From CAG-411 sp963643465 (GTDB lineage: Bacteria > Bacillota > Clostridia > Lachnospirales > Lachnospiraceae): a stretch of 64,000 nt of DNA. The notes below the pieces were generated by a model. The model did not search any database. It was not told the DNA's origin and saw only the letters and a program-made list of their open reading frames with translations. Every line of letters starts with the position of its first letter. Position 1 is the stretch's first letter. Positions 44,230 to 52,964 of this stretch are shown here, in pieces. The translations under genes and the position numbers were made by a program. The DNA lies in contig CAVIJT010000015.1 in NCBI GenBank assembly GCA_963643465.1, forward strand, positions 1 to 64,000, written 5' to 3'.

Positions 44230-44742
44230 ATGCAGCAAGCCCTTGTGGATTGGTACAATGCCAGTCTCGGAACTTTTCTACCAAAGGAATTATTTATATT
44301 CTTTGTGTCTATGTTACCACTGATTGAATTACGTGGAGGAGTATTGATTGGATCTTTACTTGGTGTTCCACTAATTAAAGGAAATATTATATGTATCCTT
44401 GGTAATATTATCCCTATTCCATTTATCCTTTTACTAATTAAGAAAATTTTTGCTTTTATGAAAGAACATAATATTCTGAAAGGATTGGTATTAAAATTGG
44501 AGGATCGTGCCTCCAAAAAATCCGATGGCGCAGAAAAGGGAGAATTTGCTTTTCTCCTTGCCTTTGTAGGTATTCCACTACCAGGAACCGGCGCATGGAC
44601 CGGAGCTCTCATTGCTTCTTTATTGGAATTTGATATTAAGAAAGCATCTCTTGCTATTTTCCTTGGTGTATTAGTAGCAGCTATCATTATGGATATTGTG
44701 TCATATGGCGGATTGCAGTATATTATGGGATTATTTGCATAG
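44230..44742 (+). CDS. Small multidrug-export-type membrane protein (COG2426)
   Basis: A 170-aa polytopic membrane protein with the family's phrases LPLIELRGGVLIG, GNIIPIPFILLLIKKIF and FVGIPLPGTGAWTGALIAS. The family is annotated as putative small multidrug export proteins, but substrates are not established. GATGGAGG precedes the ATG by about 7 nt. An antisense ORF covering the same bases is rejected. Confidence 0.85.
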   Translation: MQQALVDWYNASLGTFLPKELFIFFVSMLPLIELRGGVLIGSLLGVPLIKGNIICILGNIIPIPFILLLIKKIFAFMKEHNILKGLVLKLEDRASKKSDGAEKGEFAFLLAFVGIPLPGTGAWTGALIASLLEFDIKKASLAIFLGVLVAAIIMDIVSYGGLQYIMGLFA

Positions 44743-44775
44743 CAGAGCATAATTGTACTTGCTGAGCTTGTGCTA

Positions 44776-44823
44776 CAAAAAGGTGTCAAGTCTTATAAAC
44801 AAAAATAAGACTTGACACCTTTT
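44776..44823. terminator. Bidirectional terminator
   Basis: AAAAGGTGTCAAGTCTTAT pairs with ATAAGACTTGACACCTTTT, with A/T runs at both ends. It is related in sequence to the hairpins in the Tad locus. The 33 bp before it match the end of the GAGTAGG-family repeat. Confidence 0.88.
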
Positions 44824-44864
44824 TCATTAGAATGGATTTGCTACTAACAAATCATCCCGAATCT

Positions 44865-45806
44865 TTATGGTATCATCAAATATACAAAATATCCTGCATA
44901 TACAATTAGCATAAATATTCCCACTGGTCTGCGAAGTTCCTGTTTACGCAATACTCCAAGCAACAATATTACCCCCGCCACAATAGCTAAAATTCCATCA
45001 ATCAAAAAGCTGGATGCGTACGCTACTGGCGTAATAAGAGCAGTTGTACCTACAACAAACAAAATATTAAACACATTACTTCCTACAATGTTACCAATTG
45101 CAATATCGGCTTTTCCACGTTTTGCTGCCGTAACAGATGTAACAAGTTCTGGAAGAGAAGTTCCAAATGCCACAATGGTAAGCCCGATCACTCGCTGACT
45201 TACTCCAAAGAAAGCTGCAATTTCCGATGCAGAATCCACTACCAAATCACTACCAAAAACAATGGCAACTGCACCTAAGACAGTGAATAACAGTAATAAC
45301 CATATTTTCTTCTCCCCATGTTCTTCCTGAGCCTCCGCCTTTCCTTTTTTTGCCATCCATAACAGATATACCATATATACAAGGAACAATGCCCAGAAAA
45401 TAACGCCTTCCACACGACTGATTTTATTATCATTTAGACCAAGTATTACCAACAATACTGTCACACCAATCATAAAAGGAAGCTCAATCTGCAAAGTAGA
45501 CTTTTGAATGGCAACCGGAATGATTACTGCAGTAATACCAAGAATAATAAGGATATTCAAAATATTACTTCCAACTACATTTCCAATGGTCAAATCTACG
45601 CCTTCACCACCACTTAAAGCTGCTGTAATACTAACCGCTGCCTCTGGCGCACTGGTTCCCATAGCCACAATGGTAAGTCCTATGACCAACTGGGGAATTC
45701 CAAACTTTTCAGCAATTCCAGATGCTCCTTCTACAAAAAAATCAGCACCTTTTACTAAGAGTACAAAACCTACTATTAATAATACAAACTGCAAAAAAAT
45801 GTGCAT
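44865..45806 (-). CDS. K+-independent type sodium/calcium exchanger (YrbG-like)
   Basis: A 313-aa membrane antiporter with two inverted alpha-repeats, each with a typical signature: GLTIVAMGTSAPEAAVSI followed by VGSNILNILIILG, and GLTIVAFGTSLPELVTSV followed by VGSNVFNILFVVG. About ten membrane segments are predicted. It probably expels Ca2+ with Na+ entry. It lies 18 nt after a small membrane-protein gene (45825-46004), so they are probably co-transcribed. Confidence 0.9.
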   Translation of the reverse strand: MHIFLQFVLLIVGFVLLVKGADFFVEGASGIAEKFGIPQLVIGLTIVAMGTSAPEAAVSITAALSGGEGVDLTIGNVVGSNILNILIILGITAVIIPVAIQKSTLQIELPFMIGVTVLLVILGLNDNKISRVEGVIFWALFLVYMVYLLWMAKKGKAEAQEEHGEKKIWLLLLFTVLGAVAIVFGSDLVVDSASEIAAFFGVSQRVIGLTIVAFGTSLPELVTSVTAAKRGKADIAIGNIVGSNVFNILFVVGTTALITPVAYASSFLIDGILAIVAGVILLLGVLRKQELRRPVGIFMLIVYAGYFVYLMIP

Positions 45807-45824
45807 TTCCTCTTCTCCTTTTCC

Positions 45825-46004
45825 TTATTCCGTCATCGGCTGTTCCGTAGCTTCTACGGTTGCAGTTGGTTCCGCCGCTGCATCATTGGAAGCACCCTTT
45901 GAATTTTCATATGCTTTAAATCCAATAAAAATCATAATAATTACTAGAAAAAATACCGCCATCATTCGGTGTGCTCTTTTTTCACTTTCTTCATCGTATC
46001 CCAA
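45825..46004 (-). CDS. Small single-pass membrane protein (59 aa, TTG start)
   Basis: A short gene with a TTG start after GAAAGGATG, spacing about 9. The product begins LGYDEESEKRAHRMM, crosses the membrane once (MAVFFLVIIMIFIGFKAY) and ends with an extracytoplasmic Thr/Glu tail containing PTATVEATEQP, similar to the linkers of the secreted proteins. It ends 18 nt before the exchanger gene. Function unknown; a regulatory subunit of the exchanger is possible. An overlapping ATG just upstream is out of frame. Confidence 0.55.
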   Translation of the reverse strand: MGYDEESEKRAHRMMAVFFLVIIMIFIGFKAYENSKGASNDAAAEPTATVEATEQPMTE

Positions 46005-46123
46005 GTTTCTTCATCCTTTCTTTATTATTTTTTATAGTTATAATGATTCAGGACCATTTCCATCCATTCATACTCCCAAACAGTGAGCTGTACTTTCTCT
46101 CTGGCAACAAATGTTCTAAATCA

Positions 46124-47638
46124 TTACGCTTCTTGTATAATATATAAGTATGCCCCTTCTTTTTTAGAAATTTCAAATTCTTCTTTAATCGTAAAATGTT
46201 TTTTTGGAAGAGTATCCATCAAAATTTCCCGGTCATAACAGTATAACATAATGACCGTATCTGCCCCAATATGTTCCTGTATTTTTTCCCAAAATTTTAT
46301 ATAAATTTTATAAATATCGTCGTGTGTCTTTTTCCCCATCACCCTTGGCATATTGGAAATAACCTCATCAAACAGGTACTCATGGTGAAAATCAAAGAAA
46401 TCCCGATTAATATAATTAATTCGCATCTTTGCATTTTCTGTATTTCTTCTAGCAGCCTCAATTCCTTTTCCAAAAATGTCAACTCCATATACATCTCCAG
46501 TTTTGCCAGCATAATTTCGCTCAATCAGCATAGTTCCTACACCGCAAAACGGATCCAATACCTGCGCACCCTCTTTCAAATACTTCTGTGCAAGTTTCAT
46601 AGCTAAGGCTGCATTGACTGGTTGAATACTGCTGGACATAGCCTCTCTACGATAGCGGAAACGTGGGTCTTTATAAGTGAACAATTTAATCATAAGATTA
46701 AAATCTCCTGCTTTGTTTTCCACCAAACGAAGCTCCAACTCATAGTGAGAGGTACTGTTAATCAACCCATTGTTTGTTTCCTCCTGCAAATAGGCAGCCA
46801 GCTTTTTGGTAAATGCACTTTTTTGTTTCAAATCCATCTTATTTTTGCATTCAATACGAAAATAAAATGGTTCTTTTCCCTGATGACGTACATGCAAAAA
46901 ATGAAGAAGGGAACTTTTCCCCATCTGCCCAGCCATAGACTTTGCCATAGTATCTATCGTATCCTGTCCATTCACCTTTAAAGTAGGGCAATCTTCCAAT
47001 ACAAACAATAGCTCTGAAAACGTACGAATCTCATACATTTCCTTCAAATCTTCACATTTTGCCTGCACACCAGCAGTAAATAGCTTTGGTCGATTGCTCT
47101 TTAACTGTTCCTCTGTCACCTCTCGAAAATTCCGATTAGTTAAAAGAATCACATTGGAAGGTTCCTTCCATCCAATGAAAGTATGTTTCTCATGCCCTTC
47201 CAAAGTCAAAATCATATCTTGCAATATTTTTTTCTCTTCTGCCACATGCTTTTTATTCTTTTCTTCCACAGAAGATTGTTGCAAAAATTCCAATCTTTTT
47301 TTGAAATCCTCTAAATGTTTTCGATAATCCAGCTCTCTCATAGCCGTAAGATAACTGCTTTTTACAAACAGCGTATCTTCCTTGACATAAGCCTCGTATA
47401 ATATTTCTAAACTATCCTGCACACCAAGCTGCCCCAAAATCAACGCTGCATTTTTTCGTATTTTAGGGTCTTCCATATGCAAAAACGAAGCAAATAAATC
47501 CAGCTTATTATCCAGTGCATATAACACCGCACTTTTTCCTGCATATTCTTTGCACTCTGCTTTTAATTGAATTAAATTTTTACGAACATCCTGCCCATCC
47601 TGTAACTGCTCAATAATATCGCGTATCAATTTCCTCAC
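46124..47638 (-). CDS. HEAT-repeat/SAM-dependent RNA methyltransferase-like protein
   Basis: A 504-aa protein with N-terminal HEAT-like helical repeats (about 1-120; IRKNAALILGQLGVQD), a middle RNA-binding-like region (about 180-310) and a C-terminal class I methyltransferase domain with SAM motif I LDPFCGVGTMLIERNY and the acidic residue at the end of strand 2 (VYGVDIF). Where the related tRNA/rRNA guanine-N2 methyltransferases have NPPY, this reads SNMPRVMG. The target is therefore uncertain. It starts 3 nt after truA, which makes a tRNA or rRNA role attractive. Confidence 0.8.
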   Translation of the reverse strand: MRKLIRDIIEQLQDGQDVRKNLIQLKAECKEYAGKSAVLYALDNKLDLFASFLHMEDPKIRKNAALILGQLGVQDSLEILYEAYVKEDTLFVKSSYLTAMRELDYRKHLEDFKKRLEFLQQSSVEEKNKKHVAEEKKILQDMILTLEGHEKHTFIGWKEPSNVILLTNRNFREVTEEQLKSNRPKLFTAGVQAKCEDLKEMYEIRTFSELLFVLEDCPTLKVNGQDTIDTMAKSMAGQMGKSSLLHFLHVRHQGKEPFYFRIECKNKMDLKQKSAFTKKLAAYLQEETNNGLINSTSHYELELRLVENKAGDFNLMIKLFTYKDPRFRYRREAMSSSIQPVNAALAMKLAQKYLKEGAQVLDPFCGVGTMLIERNYAGKTGDVYGVDIFGKGIEAARRNTENAKMRINYINRDFFDFHHEYLFDEVISNMPRVMGKKTHDDIYKIYIKFWEKIQEHIGADTVIMLYCYDREILMDTLPKKHFTIKEEFEISKKEGAYLYIIQEA

Positions 47639-47641
47639 TTC

Positions 47642-48415
47642 CTATTCACTATAATCTACCATTTTTAAAAATAATCCTACACTACTGACTGTCTTTCCTG
47701 CAAGCTGTCGATCTCTACTGGCAAATGCCTCTATTATCTGTTCGCAAGAACCTTGCTCCGTTCCTATCATAAGCAGCGTTCCCACAATAATTCGCACCAT
47801 ATTATACAAAAATCCATCGCCACATACGGTAATCACAAGCTGTTGCCCCTGTTCACATATGTCCAACTCATATATGGTTCGCACCGTATCTTTTTTGTCT
47901 TTTCCTCCTGTGGAAAAAGCTGCAAAATCATGAGTTCCCACCATACAAGCCGCCGCCTGCCGCATCTTGTCCACATTTAGTTTATCCGGAAACCACAAAG
48001 CATATTTTCTTTGAAATACACTAGGTCTCTCTCCTCGATCTATTCGATACTCATAGGTCTTTCTAACTGCACTATAACGACTATGGAAATCGGCTACTAC
48101 TTCTTCCATGGTTAATATTTTTATATCCTCCGGCAACTGCCGATTACATTCCTGCCTCCATTGATTGCACTGTAACATAGTATCACAACGAAAAAGGGCA
48201 GATGGCACAGAAAAATTTGCCACCTGTCCTAAAGCATGTACCCCTGCATCGGTTCTTCCGGAACCAGCTAATCTGATTTTACACCCGATTACCTGTTCTA
48301 ACACTTCTTCCAGATACCCTTGAATGGACTGTCTTCTCTGTTTGCCAGAAAGACGCTGCCATCCCAAATATCTGGTTCCATCATAACATATCGTAATTTT
48401 TATATTCTTCCGCAT
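47642..48415 (-). CDS. truA: tRNA pseudouridine synthase A
   Basis: A 257-aa enzyme that makes pseudouridine at positions 38-40 of the tRNA anticodon arm. The catalytic Asp lies in GSGRTDAGVHALGQVANF, with the KTYEYRI and LYNMVRIIVGTLL segments typical of TruA. Length is standard. It is followed directly by the methyltransferase-like gene. Confidence 0.93.
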   Translation of the reverse strand: MRKNIKITICYDGTRYLGWQRLSGKQRRQSIQGYLEEVLEQVIGCKIRLAGSGRTDAGVHALGQVANFSVPSALFRCDTMLQCNQWRQECNRQLPEDIKILTMEEVVADFHSRYSAVRKTYEYRIDRGERPSVFQRKYALWFPDKLNVDKMRQAAACMVGTHDFAAFSTGGKDKKDTVRTIYELDICEQGQQLVITVCGDGFLYNMVRIIVGTLLMIGTEQGSCEQIIEAFASRDRQLAGKTVSSVGLFLKMVDYSE

Positions 48416-48427
48416 ACTGAATAATCC

Positions 48428-49825
48428 CTAAAAGTCATTGCTGGATGGTGCCGTATTTACACTTTGAATGTCATAATGCAGTTCCATACCAGGTTCAAAA
48501 CTTTGCAACTGTACATACTTATCCCGAATTCGGTCAGCGACCATACCAGCATCTGTAATAGATGAGTCCATTAATATCACAACAAATTGACTACTACTGT
48601 AATTGGTTGCCACATCGCCCCGACGAATAGATTCATGTACTGCCGTTTGCAAATTATCCATAGAAAATAACAATTGCTGCACATCAGGAATACATCCTGA
48701 CGATGTTCTTAGGGTAAACAAAACCGTCTGCACTTCCTGTTTGGTTCTTCCAATACAACGGGCAATAAAACGATAAATTTTCTTAAACCCTTCATACTCT
48801 ACCTGATAAGCACCCTTGCTGTATCCCACTTCCTGAATAAAGGAACGAAGATGATCCAAATCTACCTGTGTATTTTTCATCTTATAACGTCCCATATCTG
48901 CGGAACCTTCTTCACTAAAGAAATGATAGGAACCTTTGCTATTCATTTTTACATAATACAAGGCTTTATCTGCATTTTGATACAATTGGTTAAAACTGCG
49001 CCCATCATCTGGTGCCACTGCAATGCCTGTAGAAACTGTGATTTTTCCGCCATTTTCCGGCTTTACAATGCGTTTCTCCAAGGTCATAATCAACTGTTCA
49101 ACCTTCTCAATAATCACTGCATGACAATTCACATCTTTTAAAAATATCACAAACTCATCACCGCCCAAACGACAAACAATATCGTCCTGTCTGGTTAAAC
49201 TGGTAAGTGTATTGGCAAACTCTACTAAAAGTTCATCTCCAGCAATATGTCCGTACTGGTCGTTCACATCTTTGAAGTTATCCATATCAAGCATCAAAAG
49301 TGTTCCTCGATTACGGCGTTCTGACAAATATTCATTAATTCGCTCCTCCGAATAGGCGCGATTTAAAAGTCTGGTCAATGGATCACGTTTTGCCATATCA
49401 CGCATCTCATCAATCTCTGCACTCTTTACAGAAACGGCTGCCCGAAGACTTTTCTTTGTCATTTCCATATCAAGTACCCTTTTTACTCTGGAACGAATTC
49501 CCACCAAGCTGCATGGACGAAAAATAAAATCTGCGGCTCCCAAACGCATACAGCTTTTCTCAAACTGCTCATCTTCCCCTGACGAAAATACAATCATTGG
49601 AATTTGAGAAAGTTCATCTGCACGTTTTACATACTCAATAATTTCTAATGCGTTTATATCCGGTTTACTATCTTCCATCAGAATCATCCCCGGCATTTTA
49701 TGTTGTAAAAATCTCAACGCGTCTTCTTGCGTAGAACAAGTATTCAGTTTATATTCCCCCGAAAGGGCATCCATAATTTTCTTAAGTTCATCCGAATTTT
49801 TTTCAATAATTAAAATGCTCTCCAA
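48428..49825 (-). CDS. Degenerate receiver-GGDEF diguanylate cyclase
   Basis: A 465-aa signalling protein. Residues 1-125 form a receiver-like domain whose phospho-acceptor Asp is replaced by Glu (ILMEDSKPDINAL); the acidic pair and Lys are also altered (IIEKN and FIFRPCS). Residues about 145-315 form a GGDEF domain with the intact active site RLGGDEFVIF and the inhibitory RxxD (RQDD) site, so it should make c-di-GMP. A C-terminal about 130-residue region ends with YSSSQFVVILMDSS, which resembles a degenerate second GGDEF. The Glu substitution may mimic permanent phosphorylation. It is separated from truA by only 12 nt. Confidence 0.88.
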   Translation of the reverse strand: MESILIIEKNSDELKKIMDALSGEYKLNTCSTQEDALRFLQHKMPGMILMEDSKPDINALEIIEYVKRADELSQIPMIVFSSGEDEQFEKSCMRLGAADFIFRPCSLVGIRSRVKRVLDMEMTKKSLRAAVSVKSAEIDEMRDMAKRDPLTRLLNRAYSEERINEYLSERRNRGTLLMLDMDNFKDVNDQYGHIAGDELLVEFANTLTSLTRQDDIVCRLGGDEFVIFLKDVNCHAVIIEKVEQLIMTLEKRIVKPENGGKITVSTGIAVAPDDGRSFNQLYQNADKALYYVKMNSKGSYHFFSEEGSADMGRYKMKNTQVDLDHLRSFIQEVGYSKGAYQVEYEGFKKIYRFIARCIGRTKQEVQTVLFTLRTSSGCIPDVQQLLFSMDNLQTAVHESIRRGDVATNYSSSQFVVILMDSSITDAGMVADRIRDKYVQLQSFEPGMELHYDIQSVNTAPSSNDF

Positions 49826-49929
49826 TTCTTAAACCTCCAACTTTTCATACTATGCCCATTGCGCACCTTTTACTCTCCTTATATTATTATAGCTTTTCCC
49901 TTTCAATGATGTCAATAAATAGTATTTTC

Positions 49930-50583
49930 TTATCTATTACGACTTGCAATTTTAAAAACATCTTCTGTTTCTCCCATAACTAAAATGTGGTCTCCAGTAC
50001 CAAAAACGTACTCTTCTCCCAGCAAAGGATTAATTCTCTCACCTTTTTTTACTGCAATAATATTCACTTTATATTTTTTTCTCACATCCAACTGTACAAT
50101 GGTCTTTCCTACCCATTCCGGCAAAATGGCAATCTCAAAAATTGCATAATCAGAAGTCAACTCTACATAATCGTATATATTTTCGGAATTATAGCGGACT
50201 GCCAATTTCTCTGCAATTTCCTTTTCCGGAAAAAATATTTCATCCGCACCTACACTTCGAAGAAATTTTGCCTGTCTCTCCTGCTTTGCCTTGGCAACCA
50301 CACATTTTGCTCCCAATTCTTTTAACAAACTGGTAATCTCAAGTGCTGCATAAGATTCTTCCCCGATACACACAAAGCAACAATCAAAATTGTTCACTCC
50401 CAAAGAACGAAGTACCCCCTCATTGGCACAATCTCCAGAAAAACAATCCCTATAATCTGGTGACAATTCCTGTATCAAAGATGCTTTTTTGTCCACAATC
50501 ATCACTTCATTGCCAAGCTGCTGCATCTTCTTTGCCAAATACTGCCCAGTTTTTCCCATTCCTATTACCAAAACAGTTTTCAT
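49930..50583 (-). CDS. ktrA: TrkA/KtrA-type potassium uptake regulatory protein
   Basis: The start at 50583 (MKTVLVIGMGKTGQYLAKKM) follows GAAGGAG. The 217-aa protein has an RCK N domain with the nucleotide-binding GMGKTGQYLA and acidic residue (VDKKASLIQE), and an RCK C domain (about 135-217). It gates the membrane partner KtrB/TrkH in response to nucleotides. It follows the ktrB-like gene in the same direction. Confidence 0.9.
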   Translation of the reverse strand: MKTVLVIGMGKTGQYLAKKMQQLGNEVMIVDKKASLIQELSPDYRDCFSGDCANEGVLRSLGVNNFDCCFVCIGEESYAALEITSLLKELGAKCVVAKAKQERQAKFLRSVGADEIFFPEKEIAEKLAVRYNSENIYDYVELTSDYAIFEIAILPEWVGKTIVQLDVRKKYKVNIIAVKKGERINPLLGEEYVFGTGDHILVMGETEDVFKIASRNR

Positions 50584-50658
50584 TTTTTCTCCTTCCAAAC
50601 CTTATCAATCATTCAATATTTGCCTAACTTTCAATATAATATACTTAGTTTGTACAGA

Positions 50659-51999
50659 TTATCCTATCATAATTTTCTCAGCTGGTCTTTTAAGAGGTGC
50701 TTCTGGCTTTTCCTCCGCAAATACTAAAAGCAAAGATAATCCACCAATACGTCCACCATACATCAATATAATAAGCACTACCTTTGTAAACATACTCGCC
50801 GTTTCTGTAAGTCCCAGCGACATTCCTGCCGTTCCTAATGCCGAACAAGTCTCAAACAATACCACTGACATACTCACATCCTCCACTGCGCAAATGGCAA
50901 GCGTAGCCGCAAGCACTGCCGTTATATATACAAACACAATCACTGCTGCATGTTTCATCAAGTCTTTATTCAGTCTTCGTTTAAATACGGTAATATCACT
51001 GTGTCCTCGACTCATTCCCCAAACAGCCAACACCATAACTGCAACGGTAGTGGTCTTTATTCCACCTGCAGTAGAACCGGGGCAACCACCAATCAACATC
51101 AAAATCATGGTAAGTAATCTTCCAGATTGCGACAGTTCATTTAAATCAAAGCCTGTAAAACCACCTGTCCTTGTAGTTACCGACATAAAAAAACTGGACA
51201 ACACCTTTTCAGGCATAGTAAGCATAGCCAAATGTCCATTATATTCAAAAATGAAATATAACACCCATCCTCCCAAAATAAGCACAATGGTACTGGTAAG
51301 TGCCACTTTGGTATGAAGAGAATATTGTTTTACATGATGCTTATTGTGGAGTATATCCGTCCAAACTTGAAATCCGATTCCACCCACAATAATAAGAATT
51401 GCAATAGGTATCATCAACGAAAAACGCTGCTCAAACAATGCAAGAGAAGAACCCGATTGATAGGTCCCCATCAAATCAAAACCTGCATTGCAAAACGCAG
51501 AAACAGAATGAAATATAGAATAATACAATCCCCGAACAAATCCCATCTTTGGAACAAAAGAAAAGGCAAGCACCAACGCACCTATAGCTTCACAAGAAAA
51601 CGTAATCAAAGCAATCTTTTTCACGAGTACAATCATTCCACTAATTCGCATGTTTCCTGAAGATGCCATTAAAATTTTTCTCTCATGCAATCCCACACGT
51701 TTTCTGGTAAATACGGCAAACAGACTGATAATGGTCATAAATCCAAGCGCTCCCACCTGTACCAACAGCAAAATAACCAATTGCCCAAACACCGACCAAT
51801 GCTGAAAGGTGTCATATAGGGTAAGTCCAATTACACAGGTAGCACTGGTAGCTGTAAATAATGCCGTAAAAAGCGAAGTTCCATTCCCTTCTCCAGAAGA
51901 TACCGGCAAGGCAAGTAACACCGTTCCTATGAAAATCACAAACAAAAAACTGAAAGCAATCAGTCTAGTTGCACTGATTTCTTCTATTTTCTTTAACAT
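50659..51999 (-). CDS. ktrB: TrkH/KtrB-type potassium transporter
   Basis: A 446-aa membrane protein with four M-P-M repeats. Selectivity-filter glycines are visible in TSATCVIGLTLYD, AFCNAGFDLMG, TRTGGFTGFD and LGTAGMSLG. It forms a K+ channel-like transporter with the adjacent regulator. Confidence 0.9.
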   Translation of the reverse strand: MLKKIEEISATRLIAFSFLFVIFIGTVLLALPVSSGEGNGTSLFTALFTATSATCVIGLTLYDTFQHWSVFGQLVILLLVQVGALGFMTIISLFAVFTRKRVGLHERKILMASSGNMRISGMIVLVKKIALITFSCEAIGALVLAFSFVPKMGFVRGLYYSIFHSVSAFCNAGFDLMGTYQSGSSLALFEQRFSLMIPIAILIIVGGIGFQVWTDILHNKHHVKQYSLHTKVALTSTIVLILGGWVLYFIFEYNGHLAMLTMPEKVLSSFFMSVTTRTGGFTGFDLNELSQSGRLLTMILMLIGGCPGSTAGGIKTTTVAVMVLAVWGMSRGHSDITVFKRRLNKDLMKHAAVIVFVYITAVLAATLAICAVEDVSMSVVLFETCSALGTAGMSLGLTETASMFTKVVLIILMYGGRIGGLSLLLVFAEEKPEAPLKRPAEKIMIG

Positions 52000-52052
52000 A
52001 TCTACTCCTTTTTGTTACACCTATATGTAACCGTGCATCATAAGAAACACCC

Positions 52053-52130
52053 TTTGCCAGTTTCTCAGATTATGGCAGTGTCTATTAAATCTTCCTGCTA
52101 GCACAGGATTTTTCTCACTGCTAGCGTAAA
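52053..52130. repeat. Intergenic repeat of about 78 bp, copy 3
   Basis: Most like 38849-38926: TTTGCCAG, CAGATTATGGCAGTG, AAATCTTC, and the CTAGCGTAAA end. It lies between the ktrB-like gene and the hypothetical gene. Confidence 0.7.
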
Positions 52131-52133
52131 CAA

Positions 52134-52176
52134 TAGGGAGAACAAATCCTGTATGTTTTACAGTTCGTCTCCCTTA
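52134..52176 (-). terminator. Probable terminator of the mfd operon
   Basis: AGGGAGAAC pairs with GTTCGTCTCCCT around a loop that itself can pair (CTGTATG...TACAG). The minus-strand T run is poor, so confidence is moderate. Confidence 0.5.
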
Positions 52177-52182
52177 CTTTGT

Positions 52183-52407
52183 TTAGACTTGGGTTTTCTC
52201 CATGCCTTCAAAAATTTCATCTATCTGGTCTTTGTAATAATCATTTATGTAAATCACACAAATTTCTTTCTTACCTCCGTGCTTTCCACGTTTTACAAGA
52301 GGTATCTTCTCCCAACGCTCCGAAAAAGATACCTGTTTATCCAACAAAACTTTTCGAAACTTCTTTCGTTCTTCTTCGCTGCTTGTACGAAAAATTTCGA
52401 TATCCAT
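52183..52407 (-). CDS. Small charged hypothetical protein (74 aa)
   Basis: A 74-aa protein starting MDIEIFRTSSEEERKK; GGAGG lies 9 nt upstream, so this ATG is preferred over the in-frame TTG at 52422. It is highly charged, with a KFRKVLLDKQVSFSERWEKI stretch and an acidic C-terminus. No family recognised. It is the last gene after mfd, the PrsA-like gene and carD. Confidence 0.6.
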   Translation of the reverse strand: MDIEIFRTSSEEERKKFRKVLLDKQVSFSERWEKIPLVKRGKHGGKKEICVIYINDYYKDQIDEIFEGMEKTQV

Positions 52408-52462
52408 TCCTATCGCCTCCAAATTCTGTCCTTATTCCTATTTTCATATAGGGTATCACTAT

Positions 52463-52936
52463 CTATTGTAACTGATTATCCAAAATCTGTCTAATGTCTT
52501 CTTGGGTTTTTTTCAAAACATATTCCAACTCTCCAGATAGATTTTCCCATATTTTTCCTGTTACATCTTCTAACTGACTATCCATCCTGTCTTTATTTTT
52601 TAGGTAAAAAATTGCTCCATATGCCCATTTTTCAGGTTCTCCACTCTCCAATAACTCCTTTGCCTCTGCAACAGTAAGAGAGGTTTCTTCCACATTTTGC
52701 TTTCCATTAATTACCATGTTTTCTAACATTTCTTTTGCTTTTTCCTCTGTCATTGGCAATCGTAGCACTGTCTCATGATTCTCTACCGGAATATAAGATT
52801 TTTTACTTCGATCTCTGGCCGATTGCAGCACATAATACTCCATCTGCTGCTCTCGTCCTACAACCAGCTTTGTTACCTTTTCTACCATACATACTCCAAA
52901 GGTACTGCTCACAATATATTCCTTCTTTTCAAACAC
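52463..52936 (-). CDS. carD: CarD-family RNA-polymerase-binding regulator
   Basis: Begins at a GTG (52936) with AAAGGAAG about 11 nt upstream; longer in-frame starts would overlap the lipoprotein gene. The 157-aa product has an N-terminal CarD/TRCF RID-type Tudor domain (about 1-60; KKEYIVSSTFGVCMVEKV, YYVLQSARDRSKKSYIPV) and a helical C-terminal region. CarD binds the RNA polymerase beta lobe and modulates promoter opening. The nearby Mfd protein carries the same fold as its RNA-polymerase-interaction domain. Confidence 0.8.
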   Translation of the reverse strand: MFEKKEYIVSSTFGVCMVEKVTKLVVGREQQMEYYVLQSARDRSKKSYIPVENHETVLRLPMTEEKAKEMLENMVINGKQNVEETSLTVAEAKELLESGEPEKWAYGAIFYLKNKDRMDSQLEDVTGKIWENLSGELEYVLKKTQEDIRQILDNQLQ

Positions 52937-52964
52937 GATAAAACGCTTCCTTTCCCGTACTTCT

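Noticed and set aside
44223..44789. Antisense frame of 188 codons over the export protein
   Set aside because: The plus-strand gene has a clear family signature and ribosome site; the antisense product is low-complexity.
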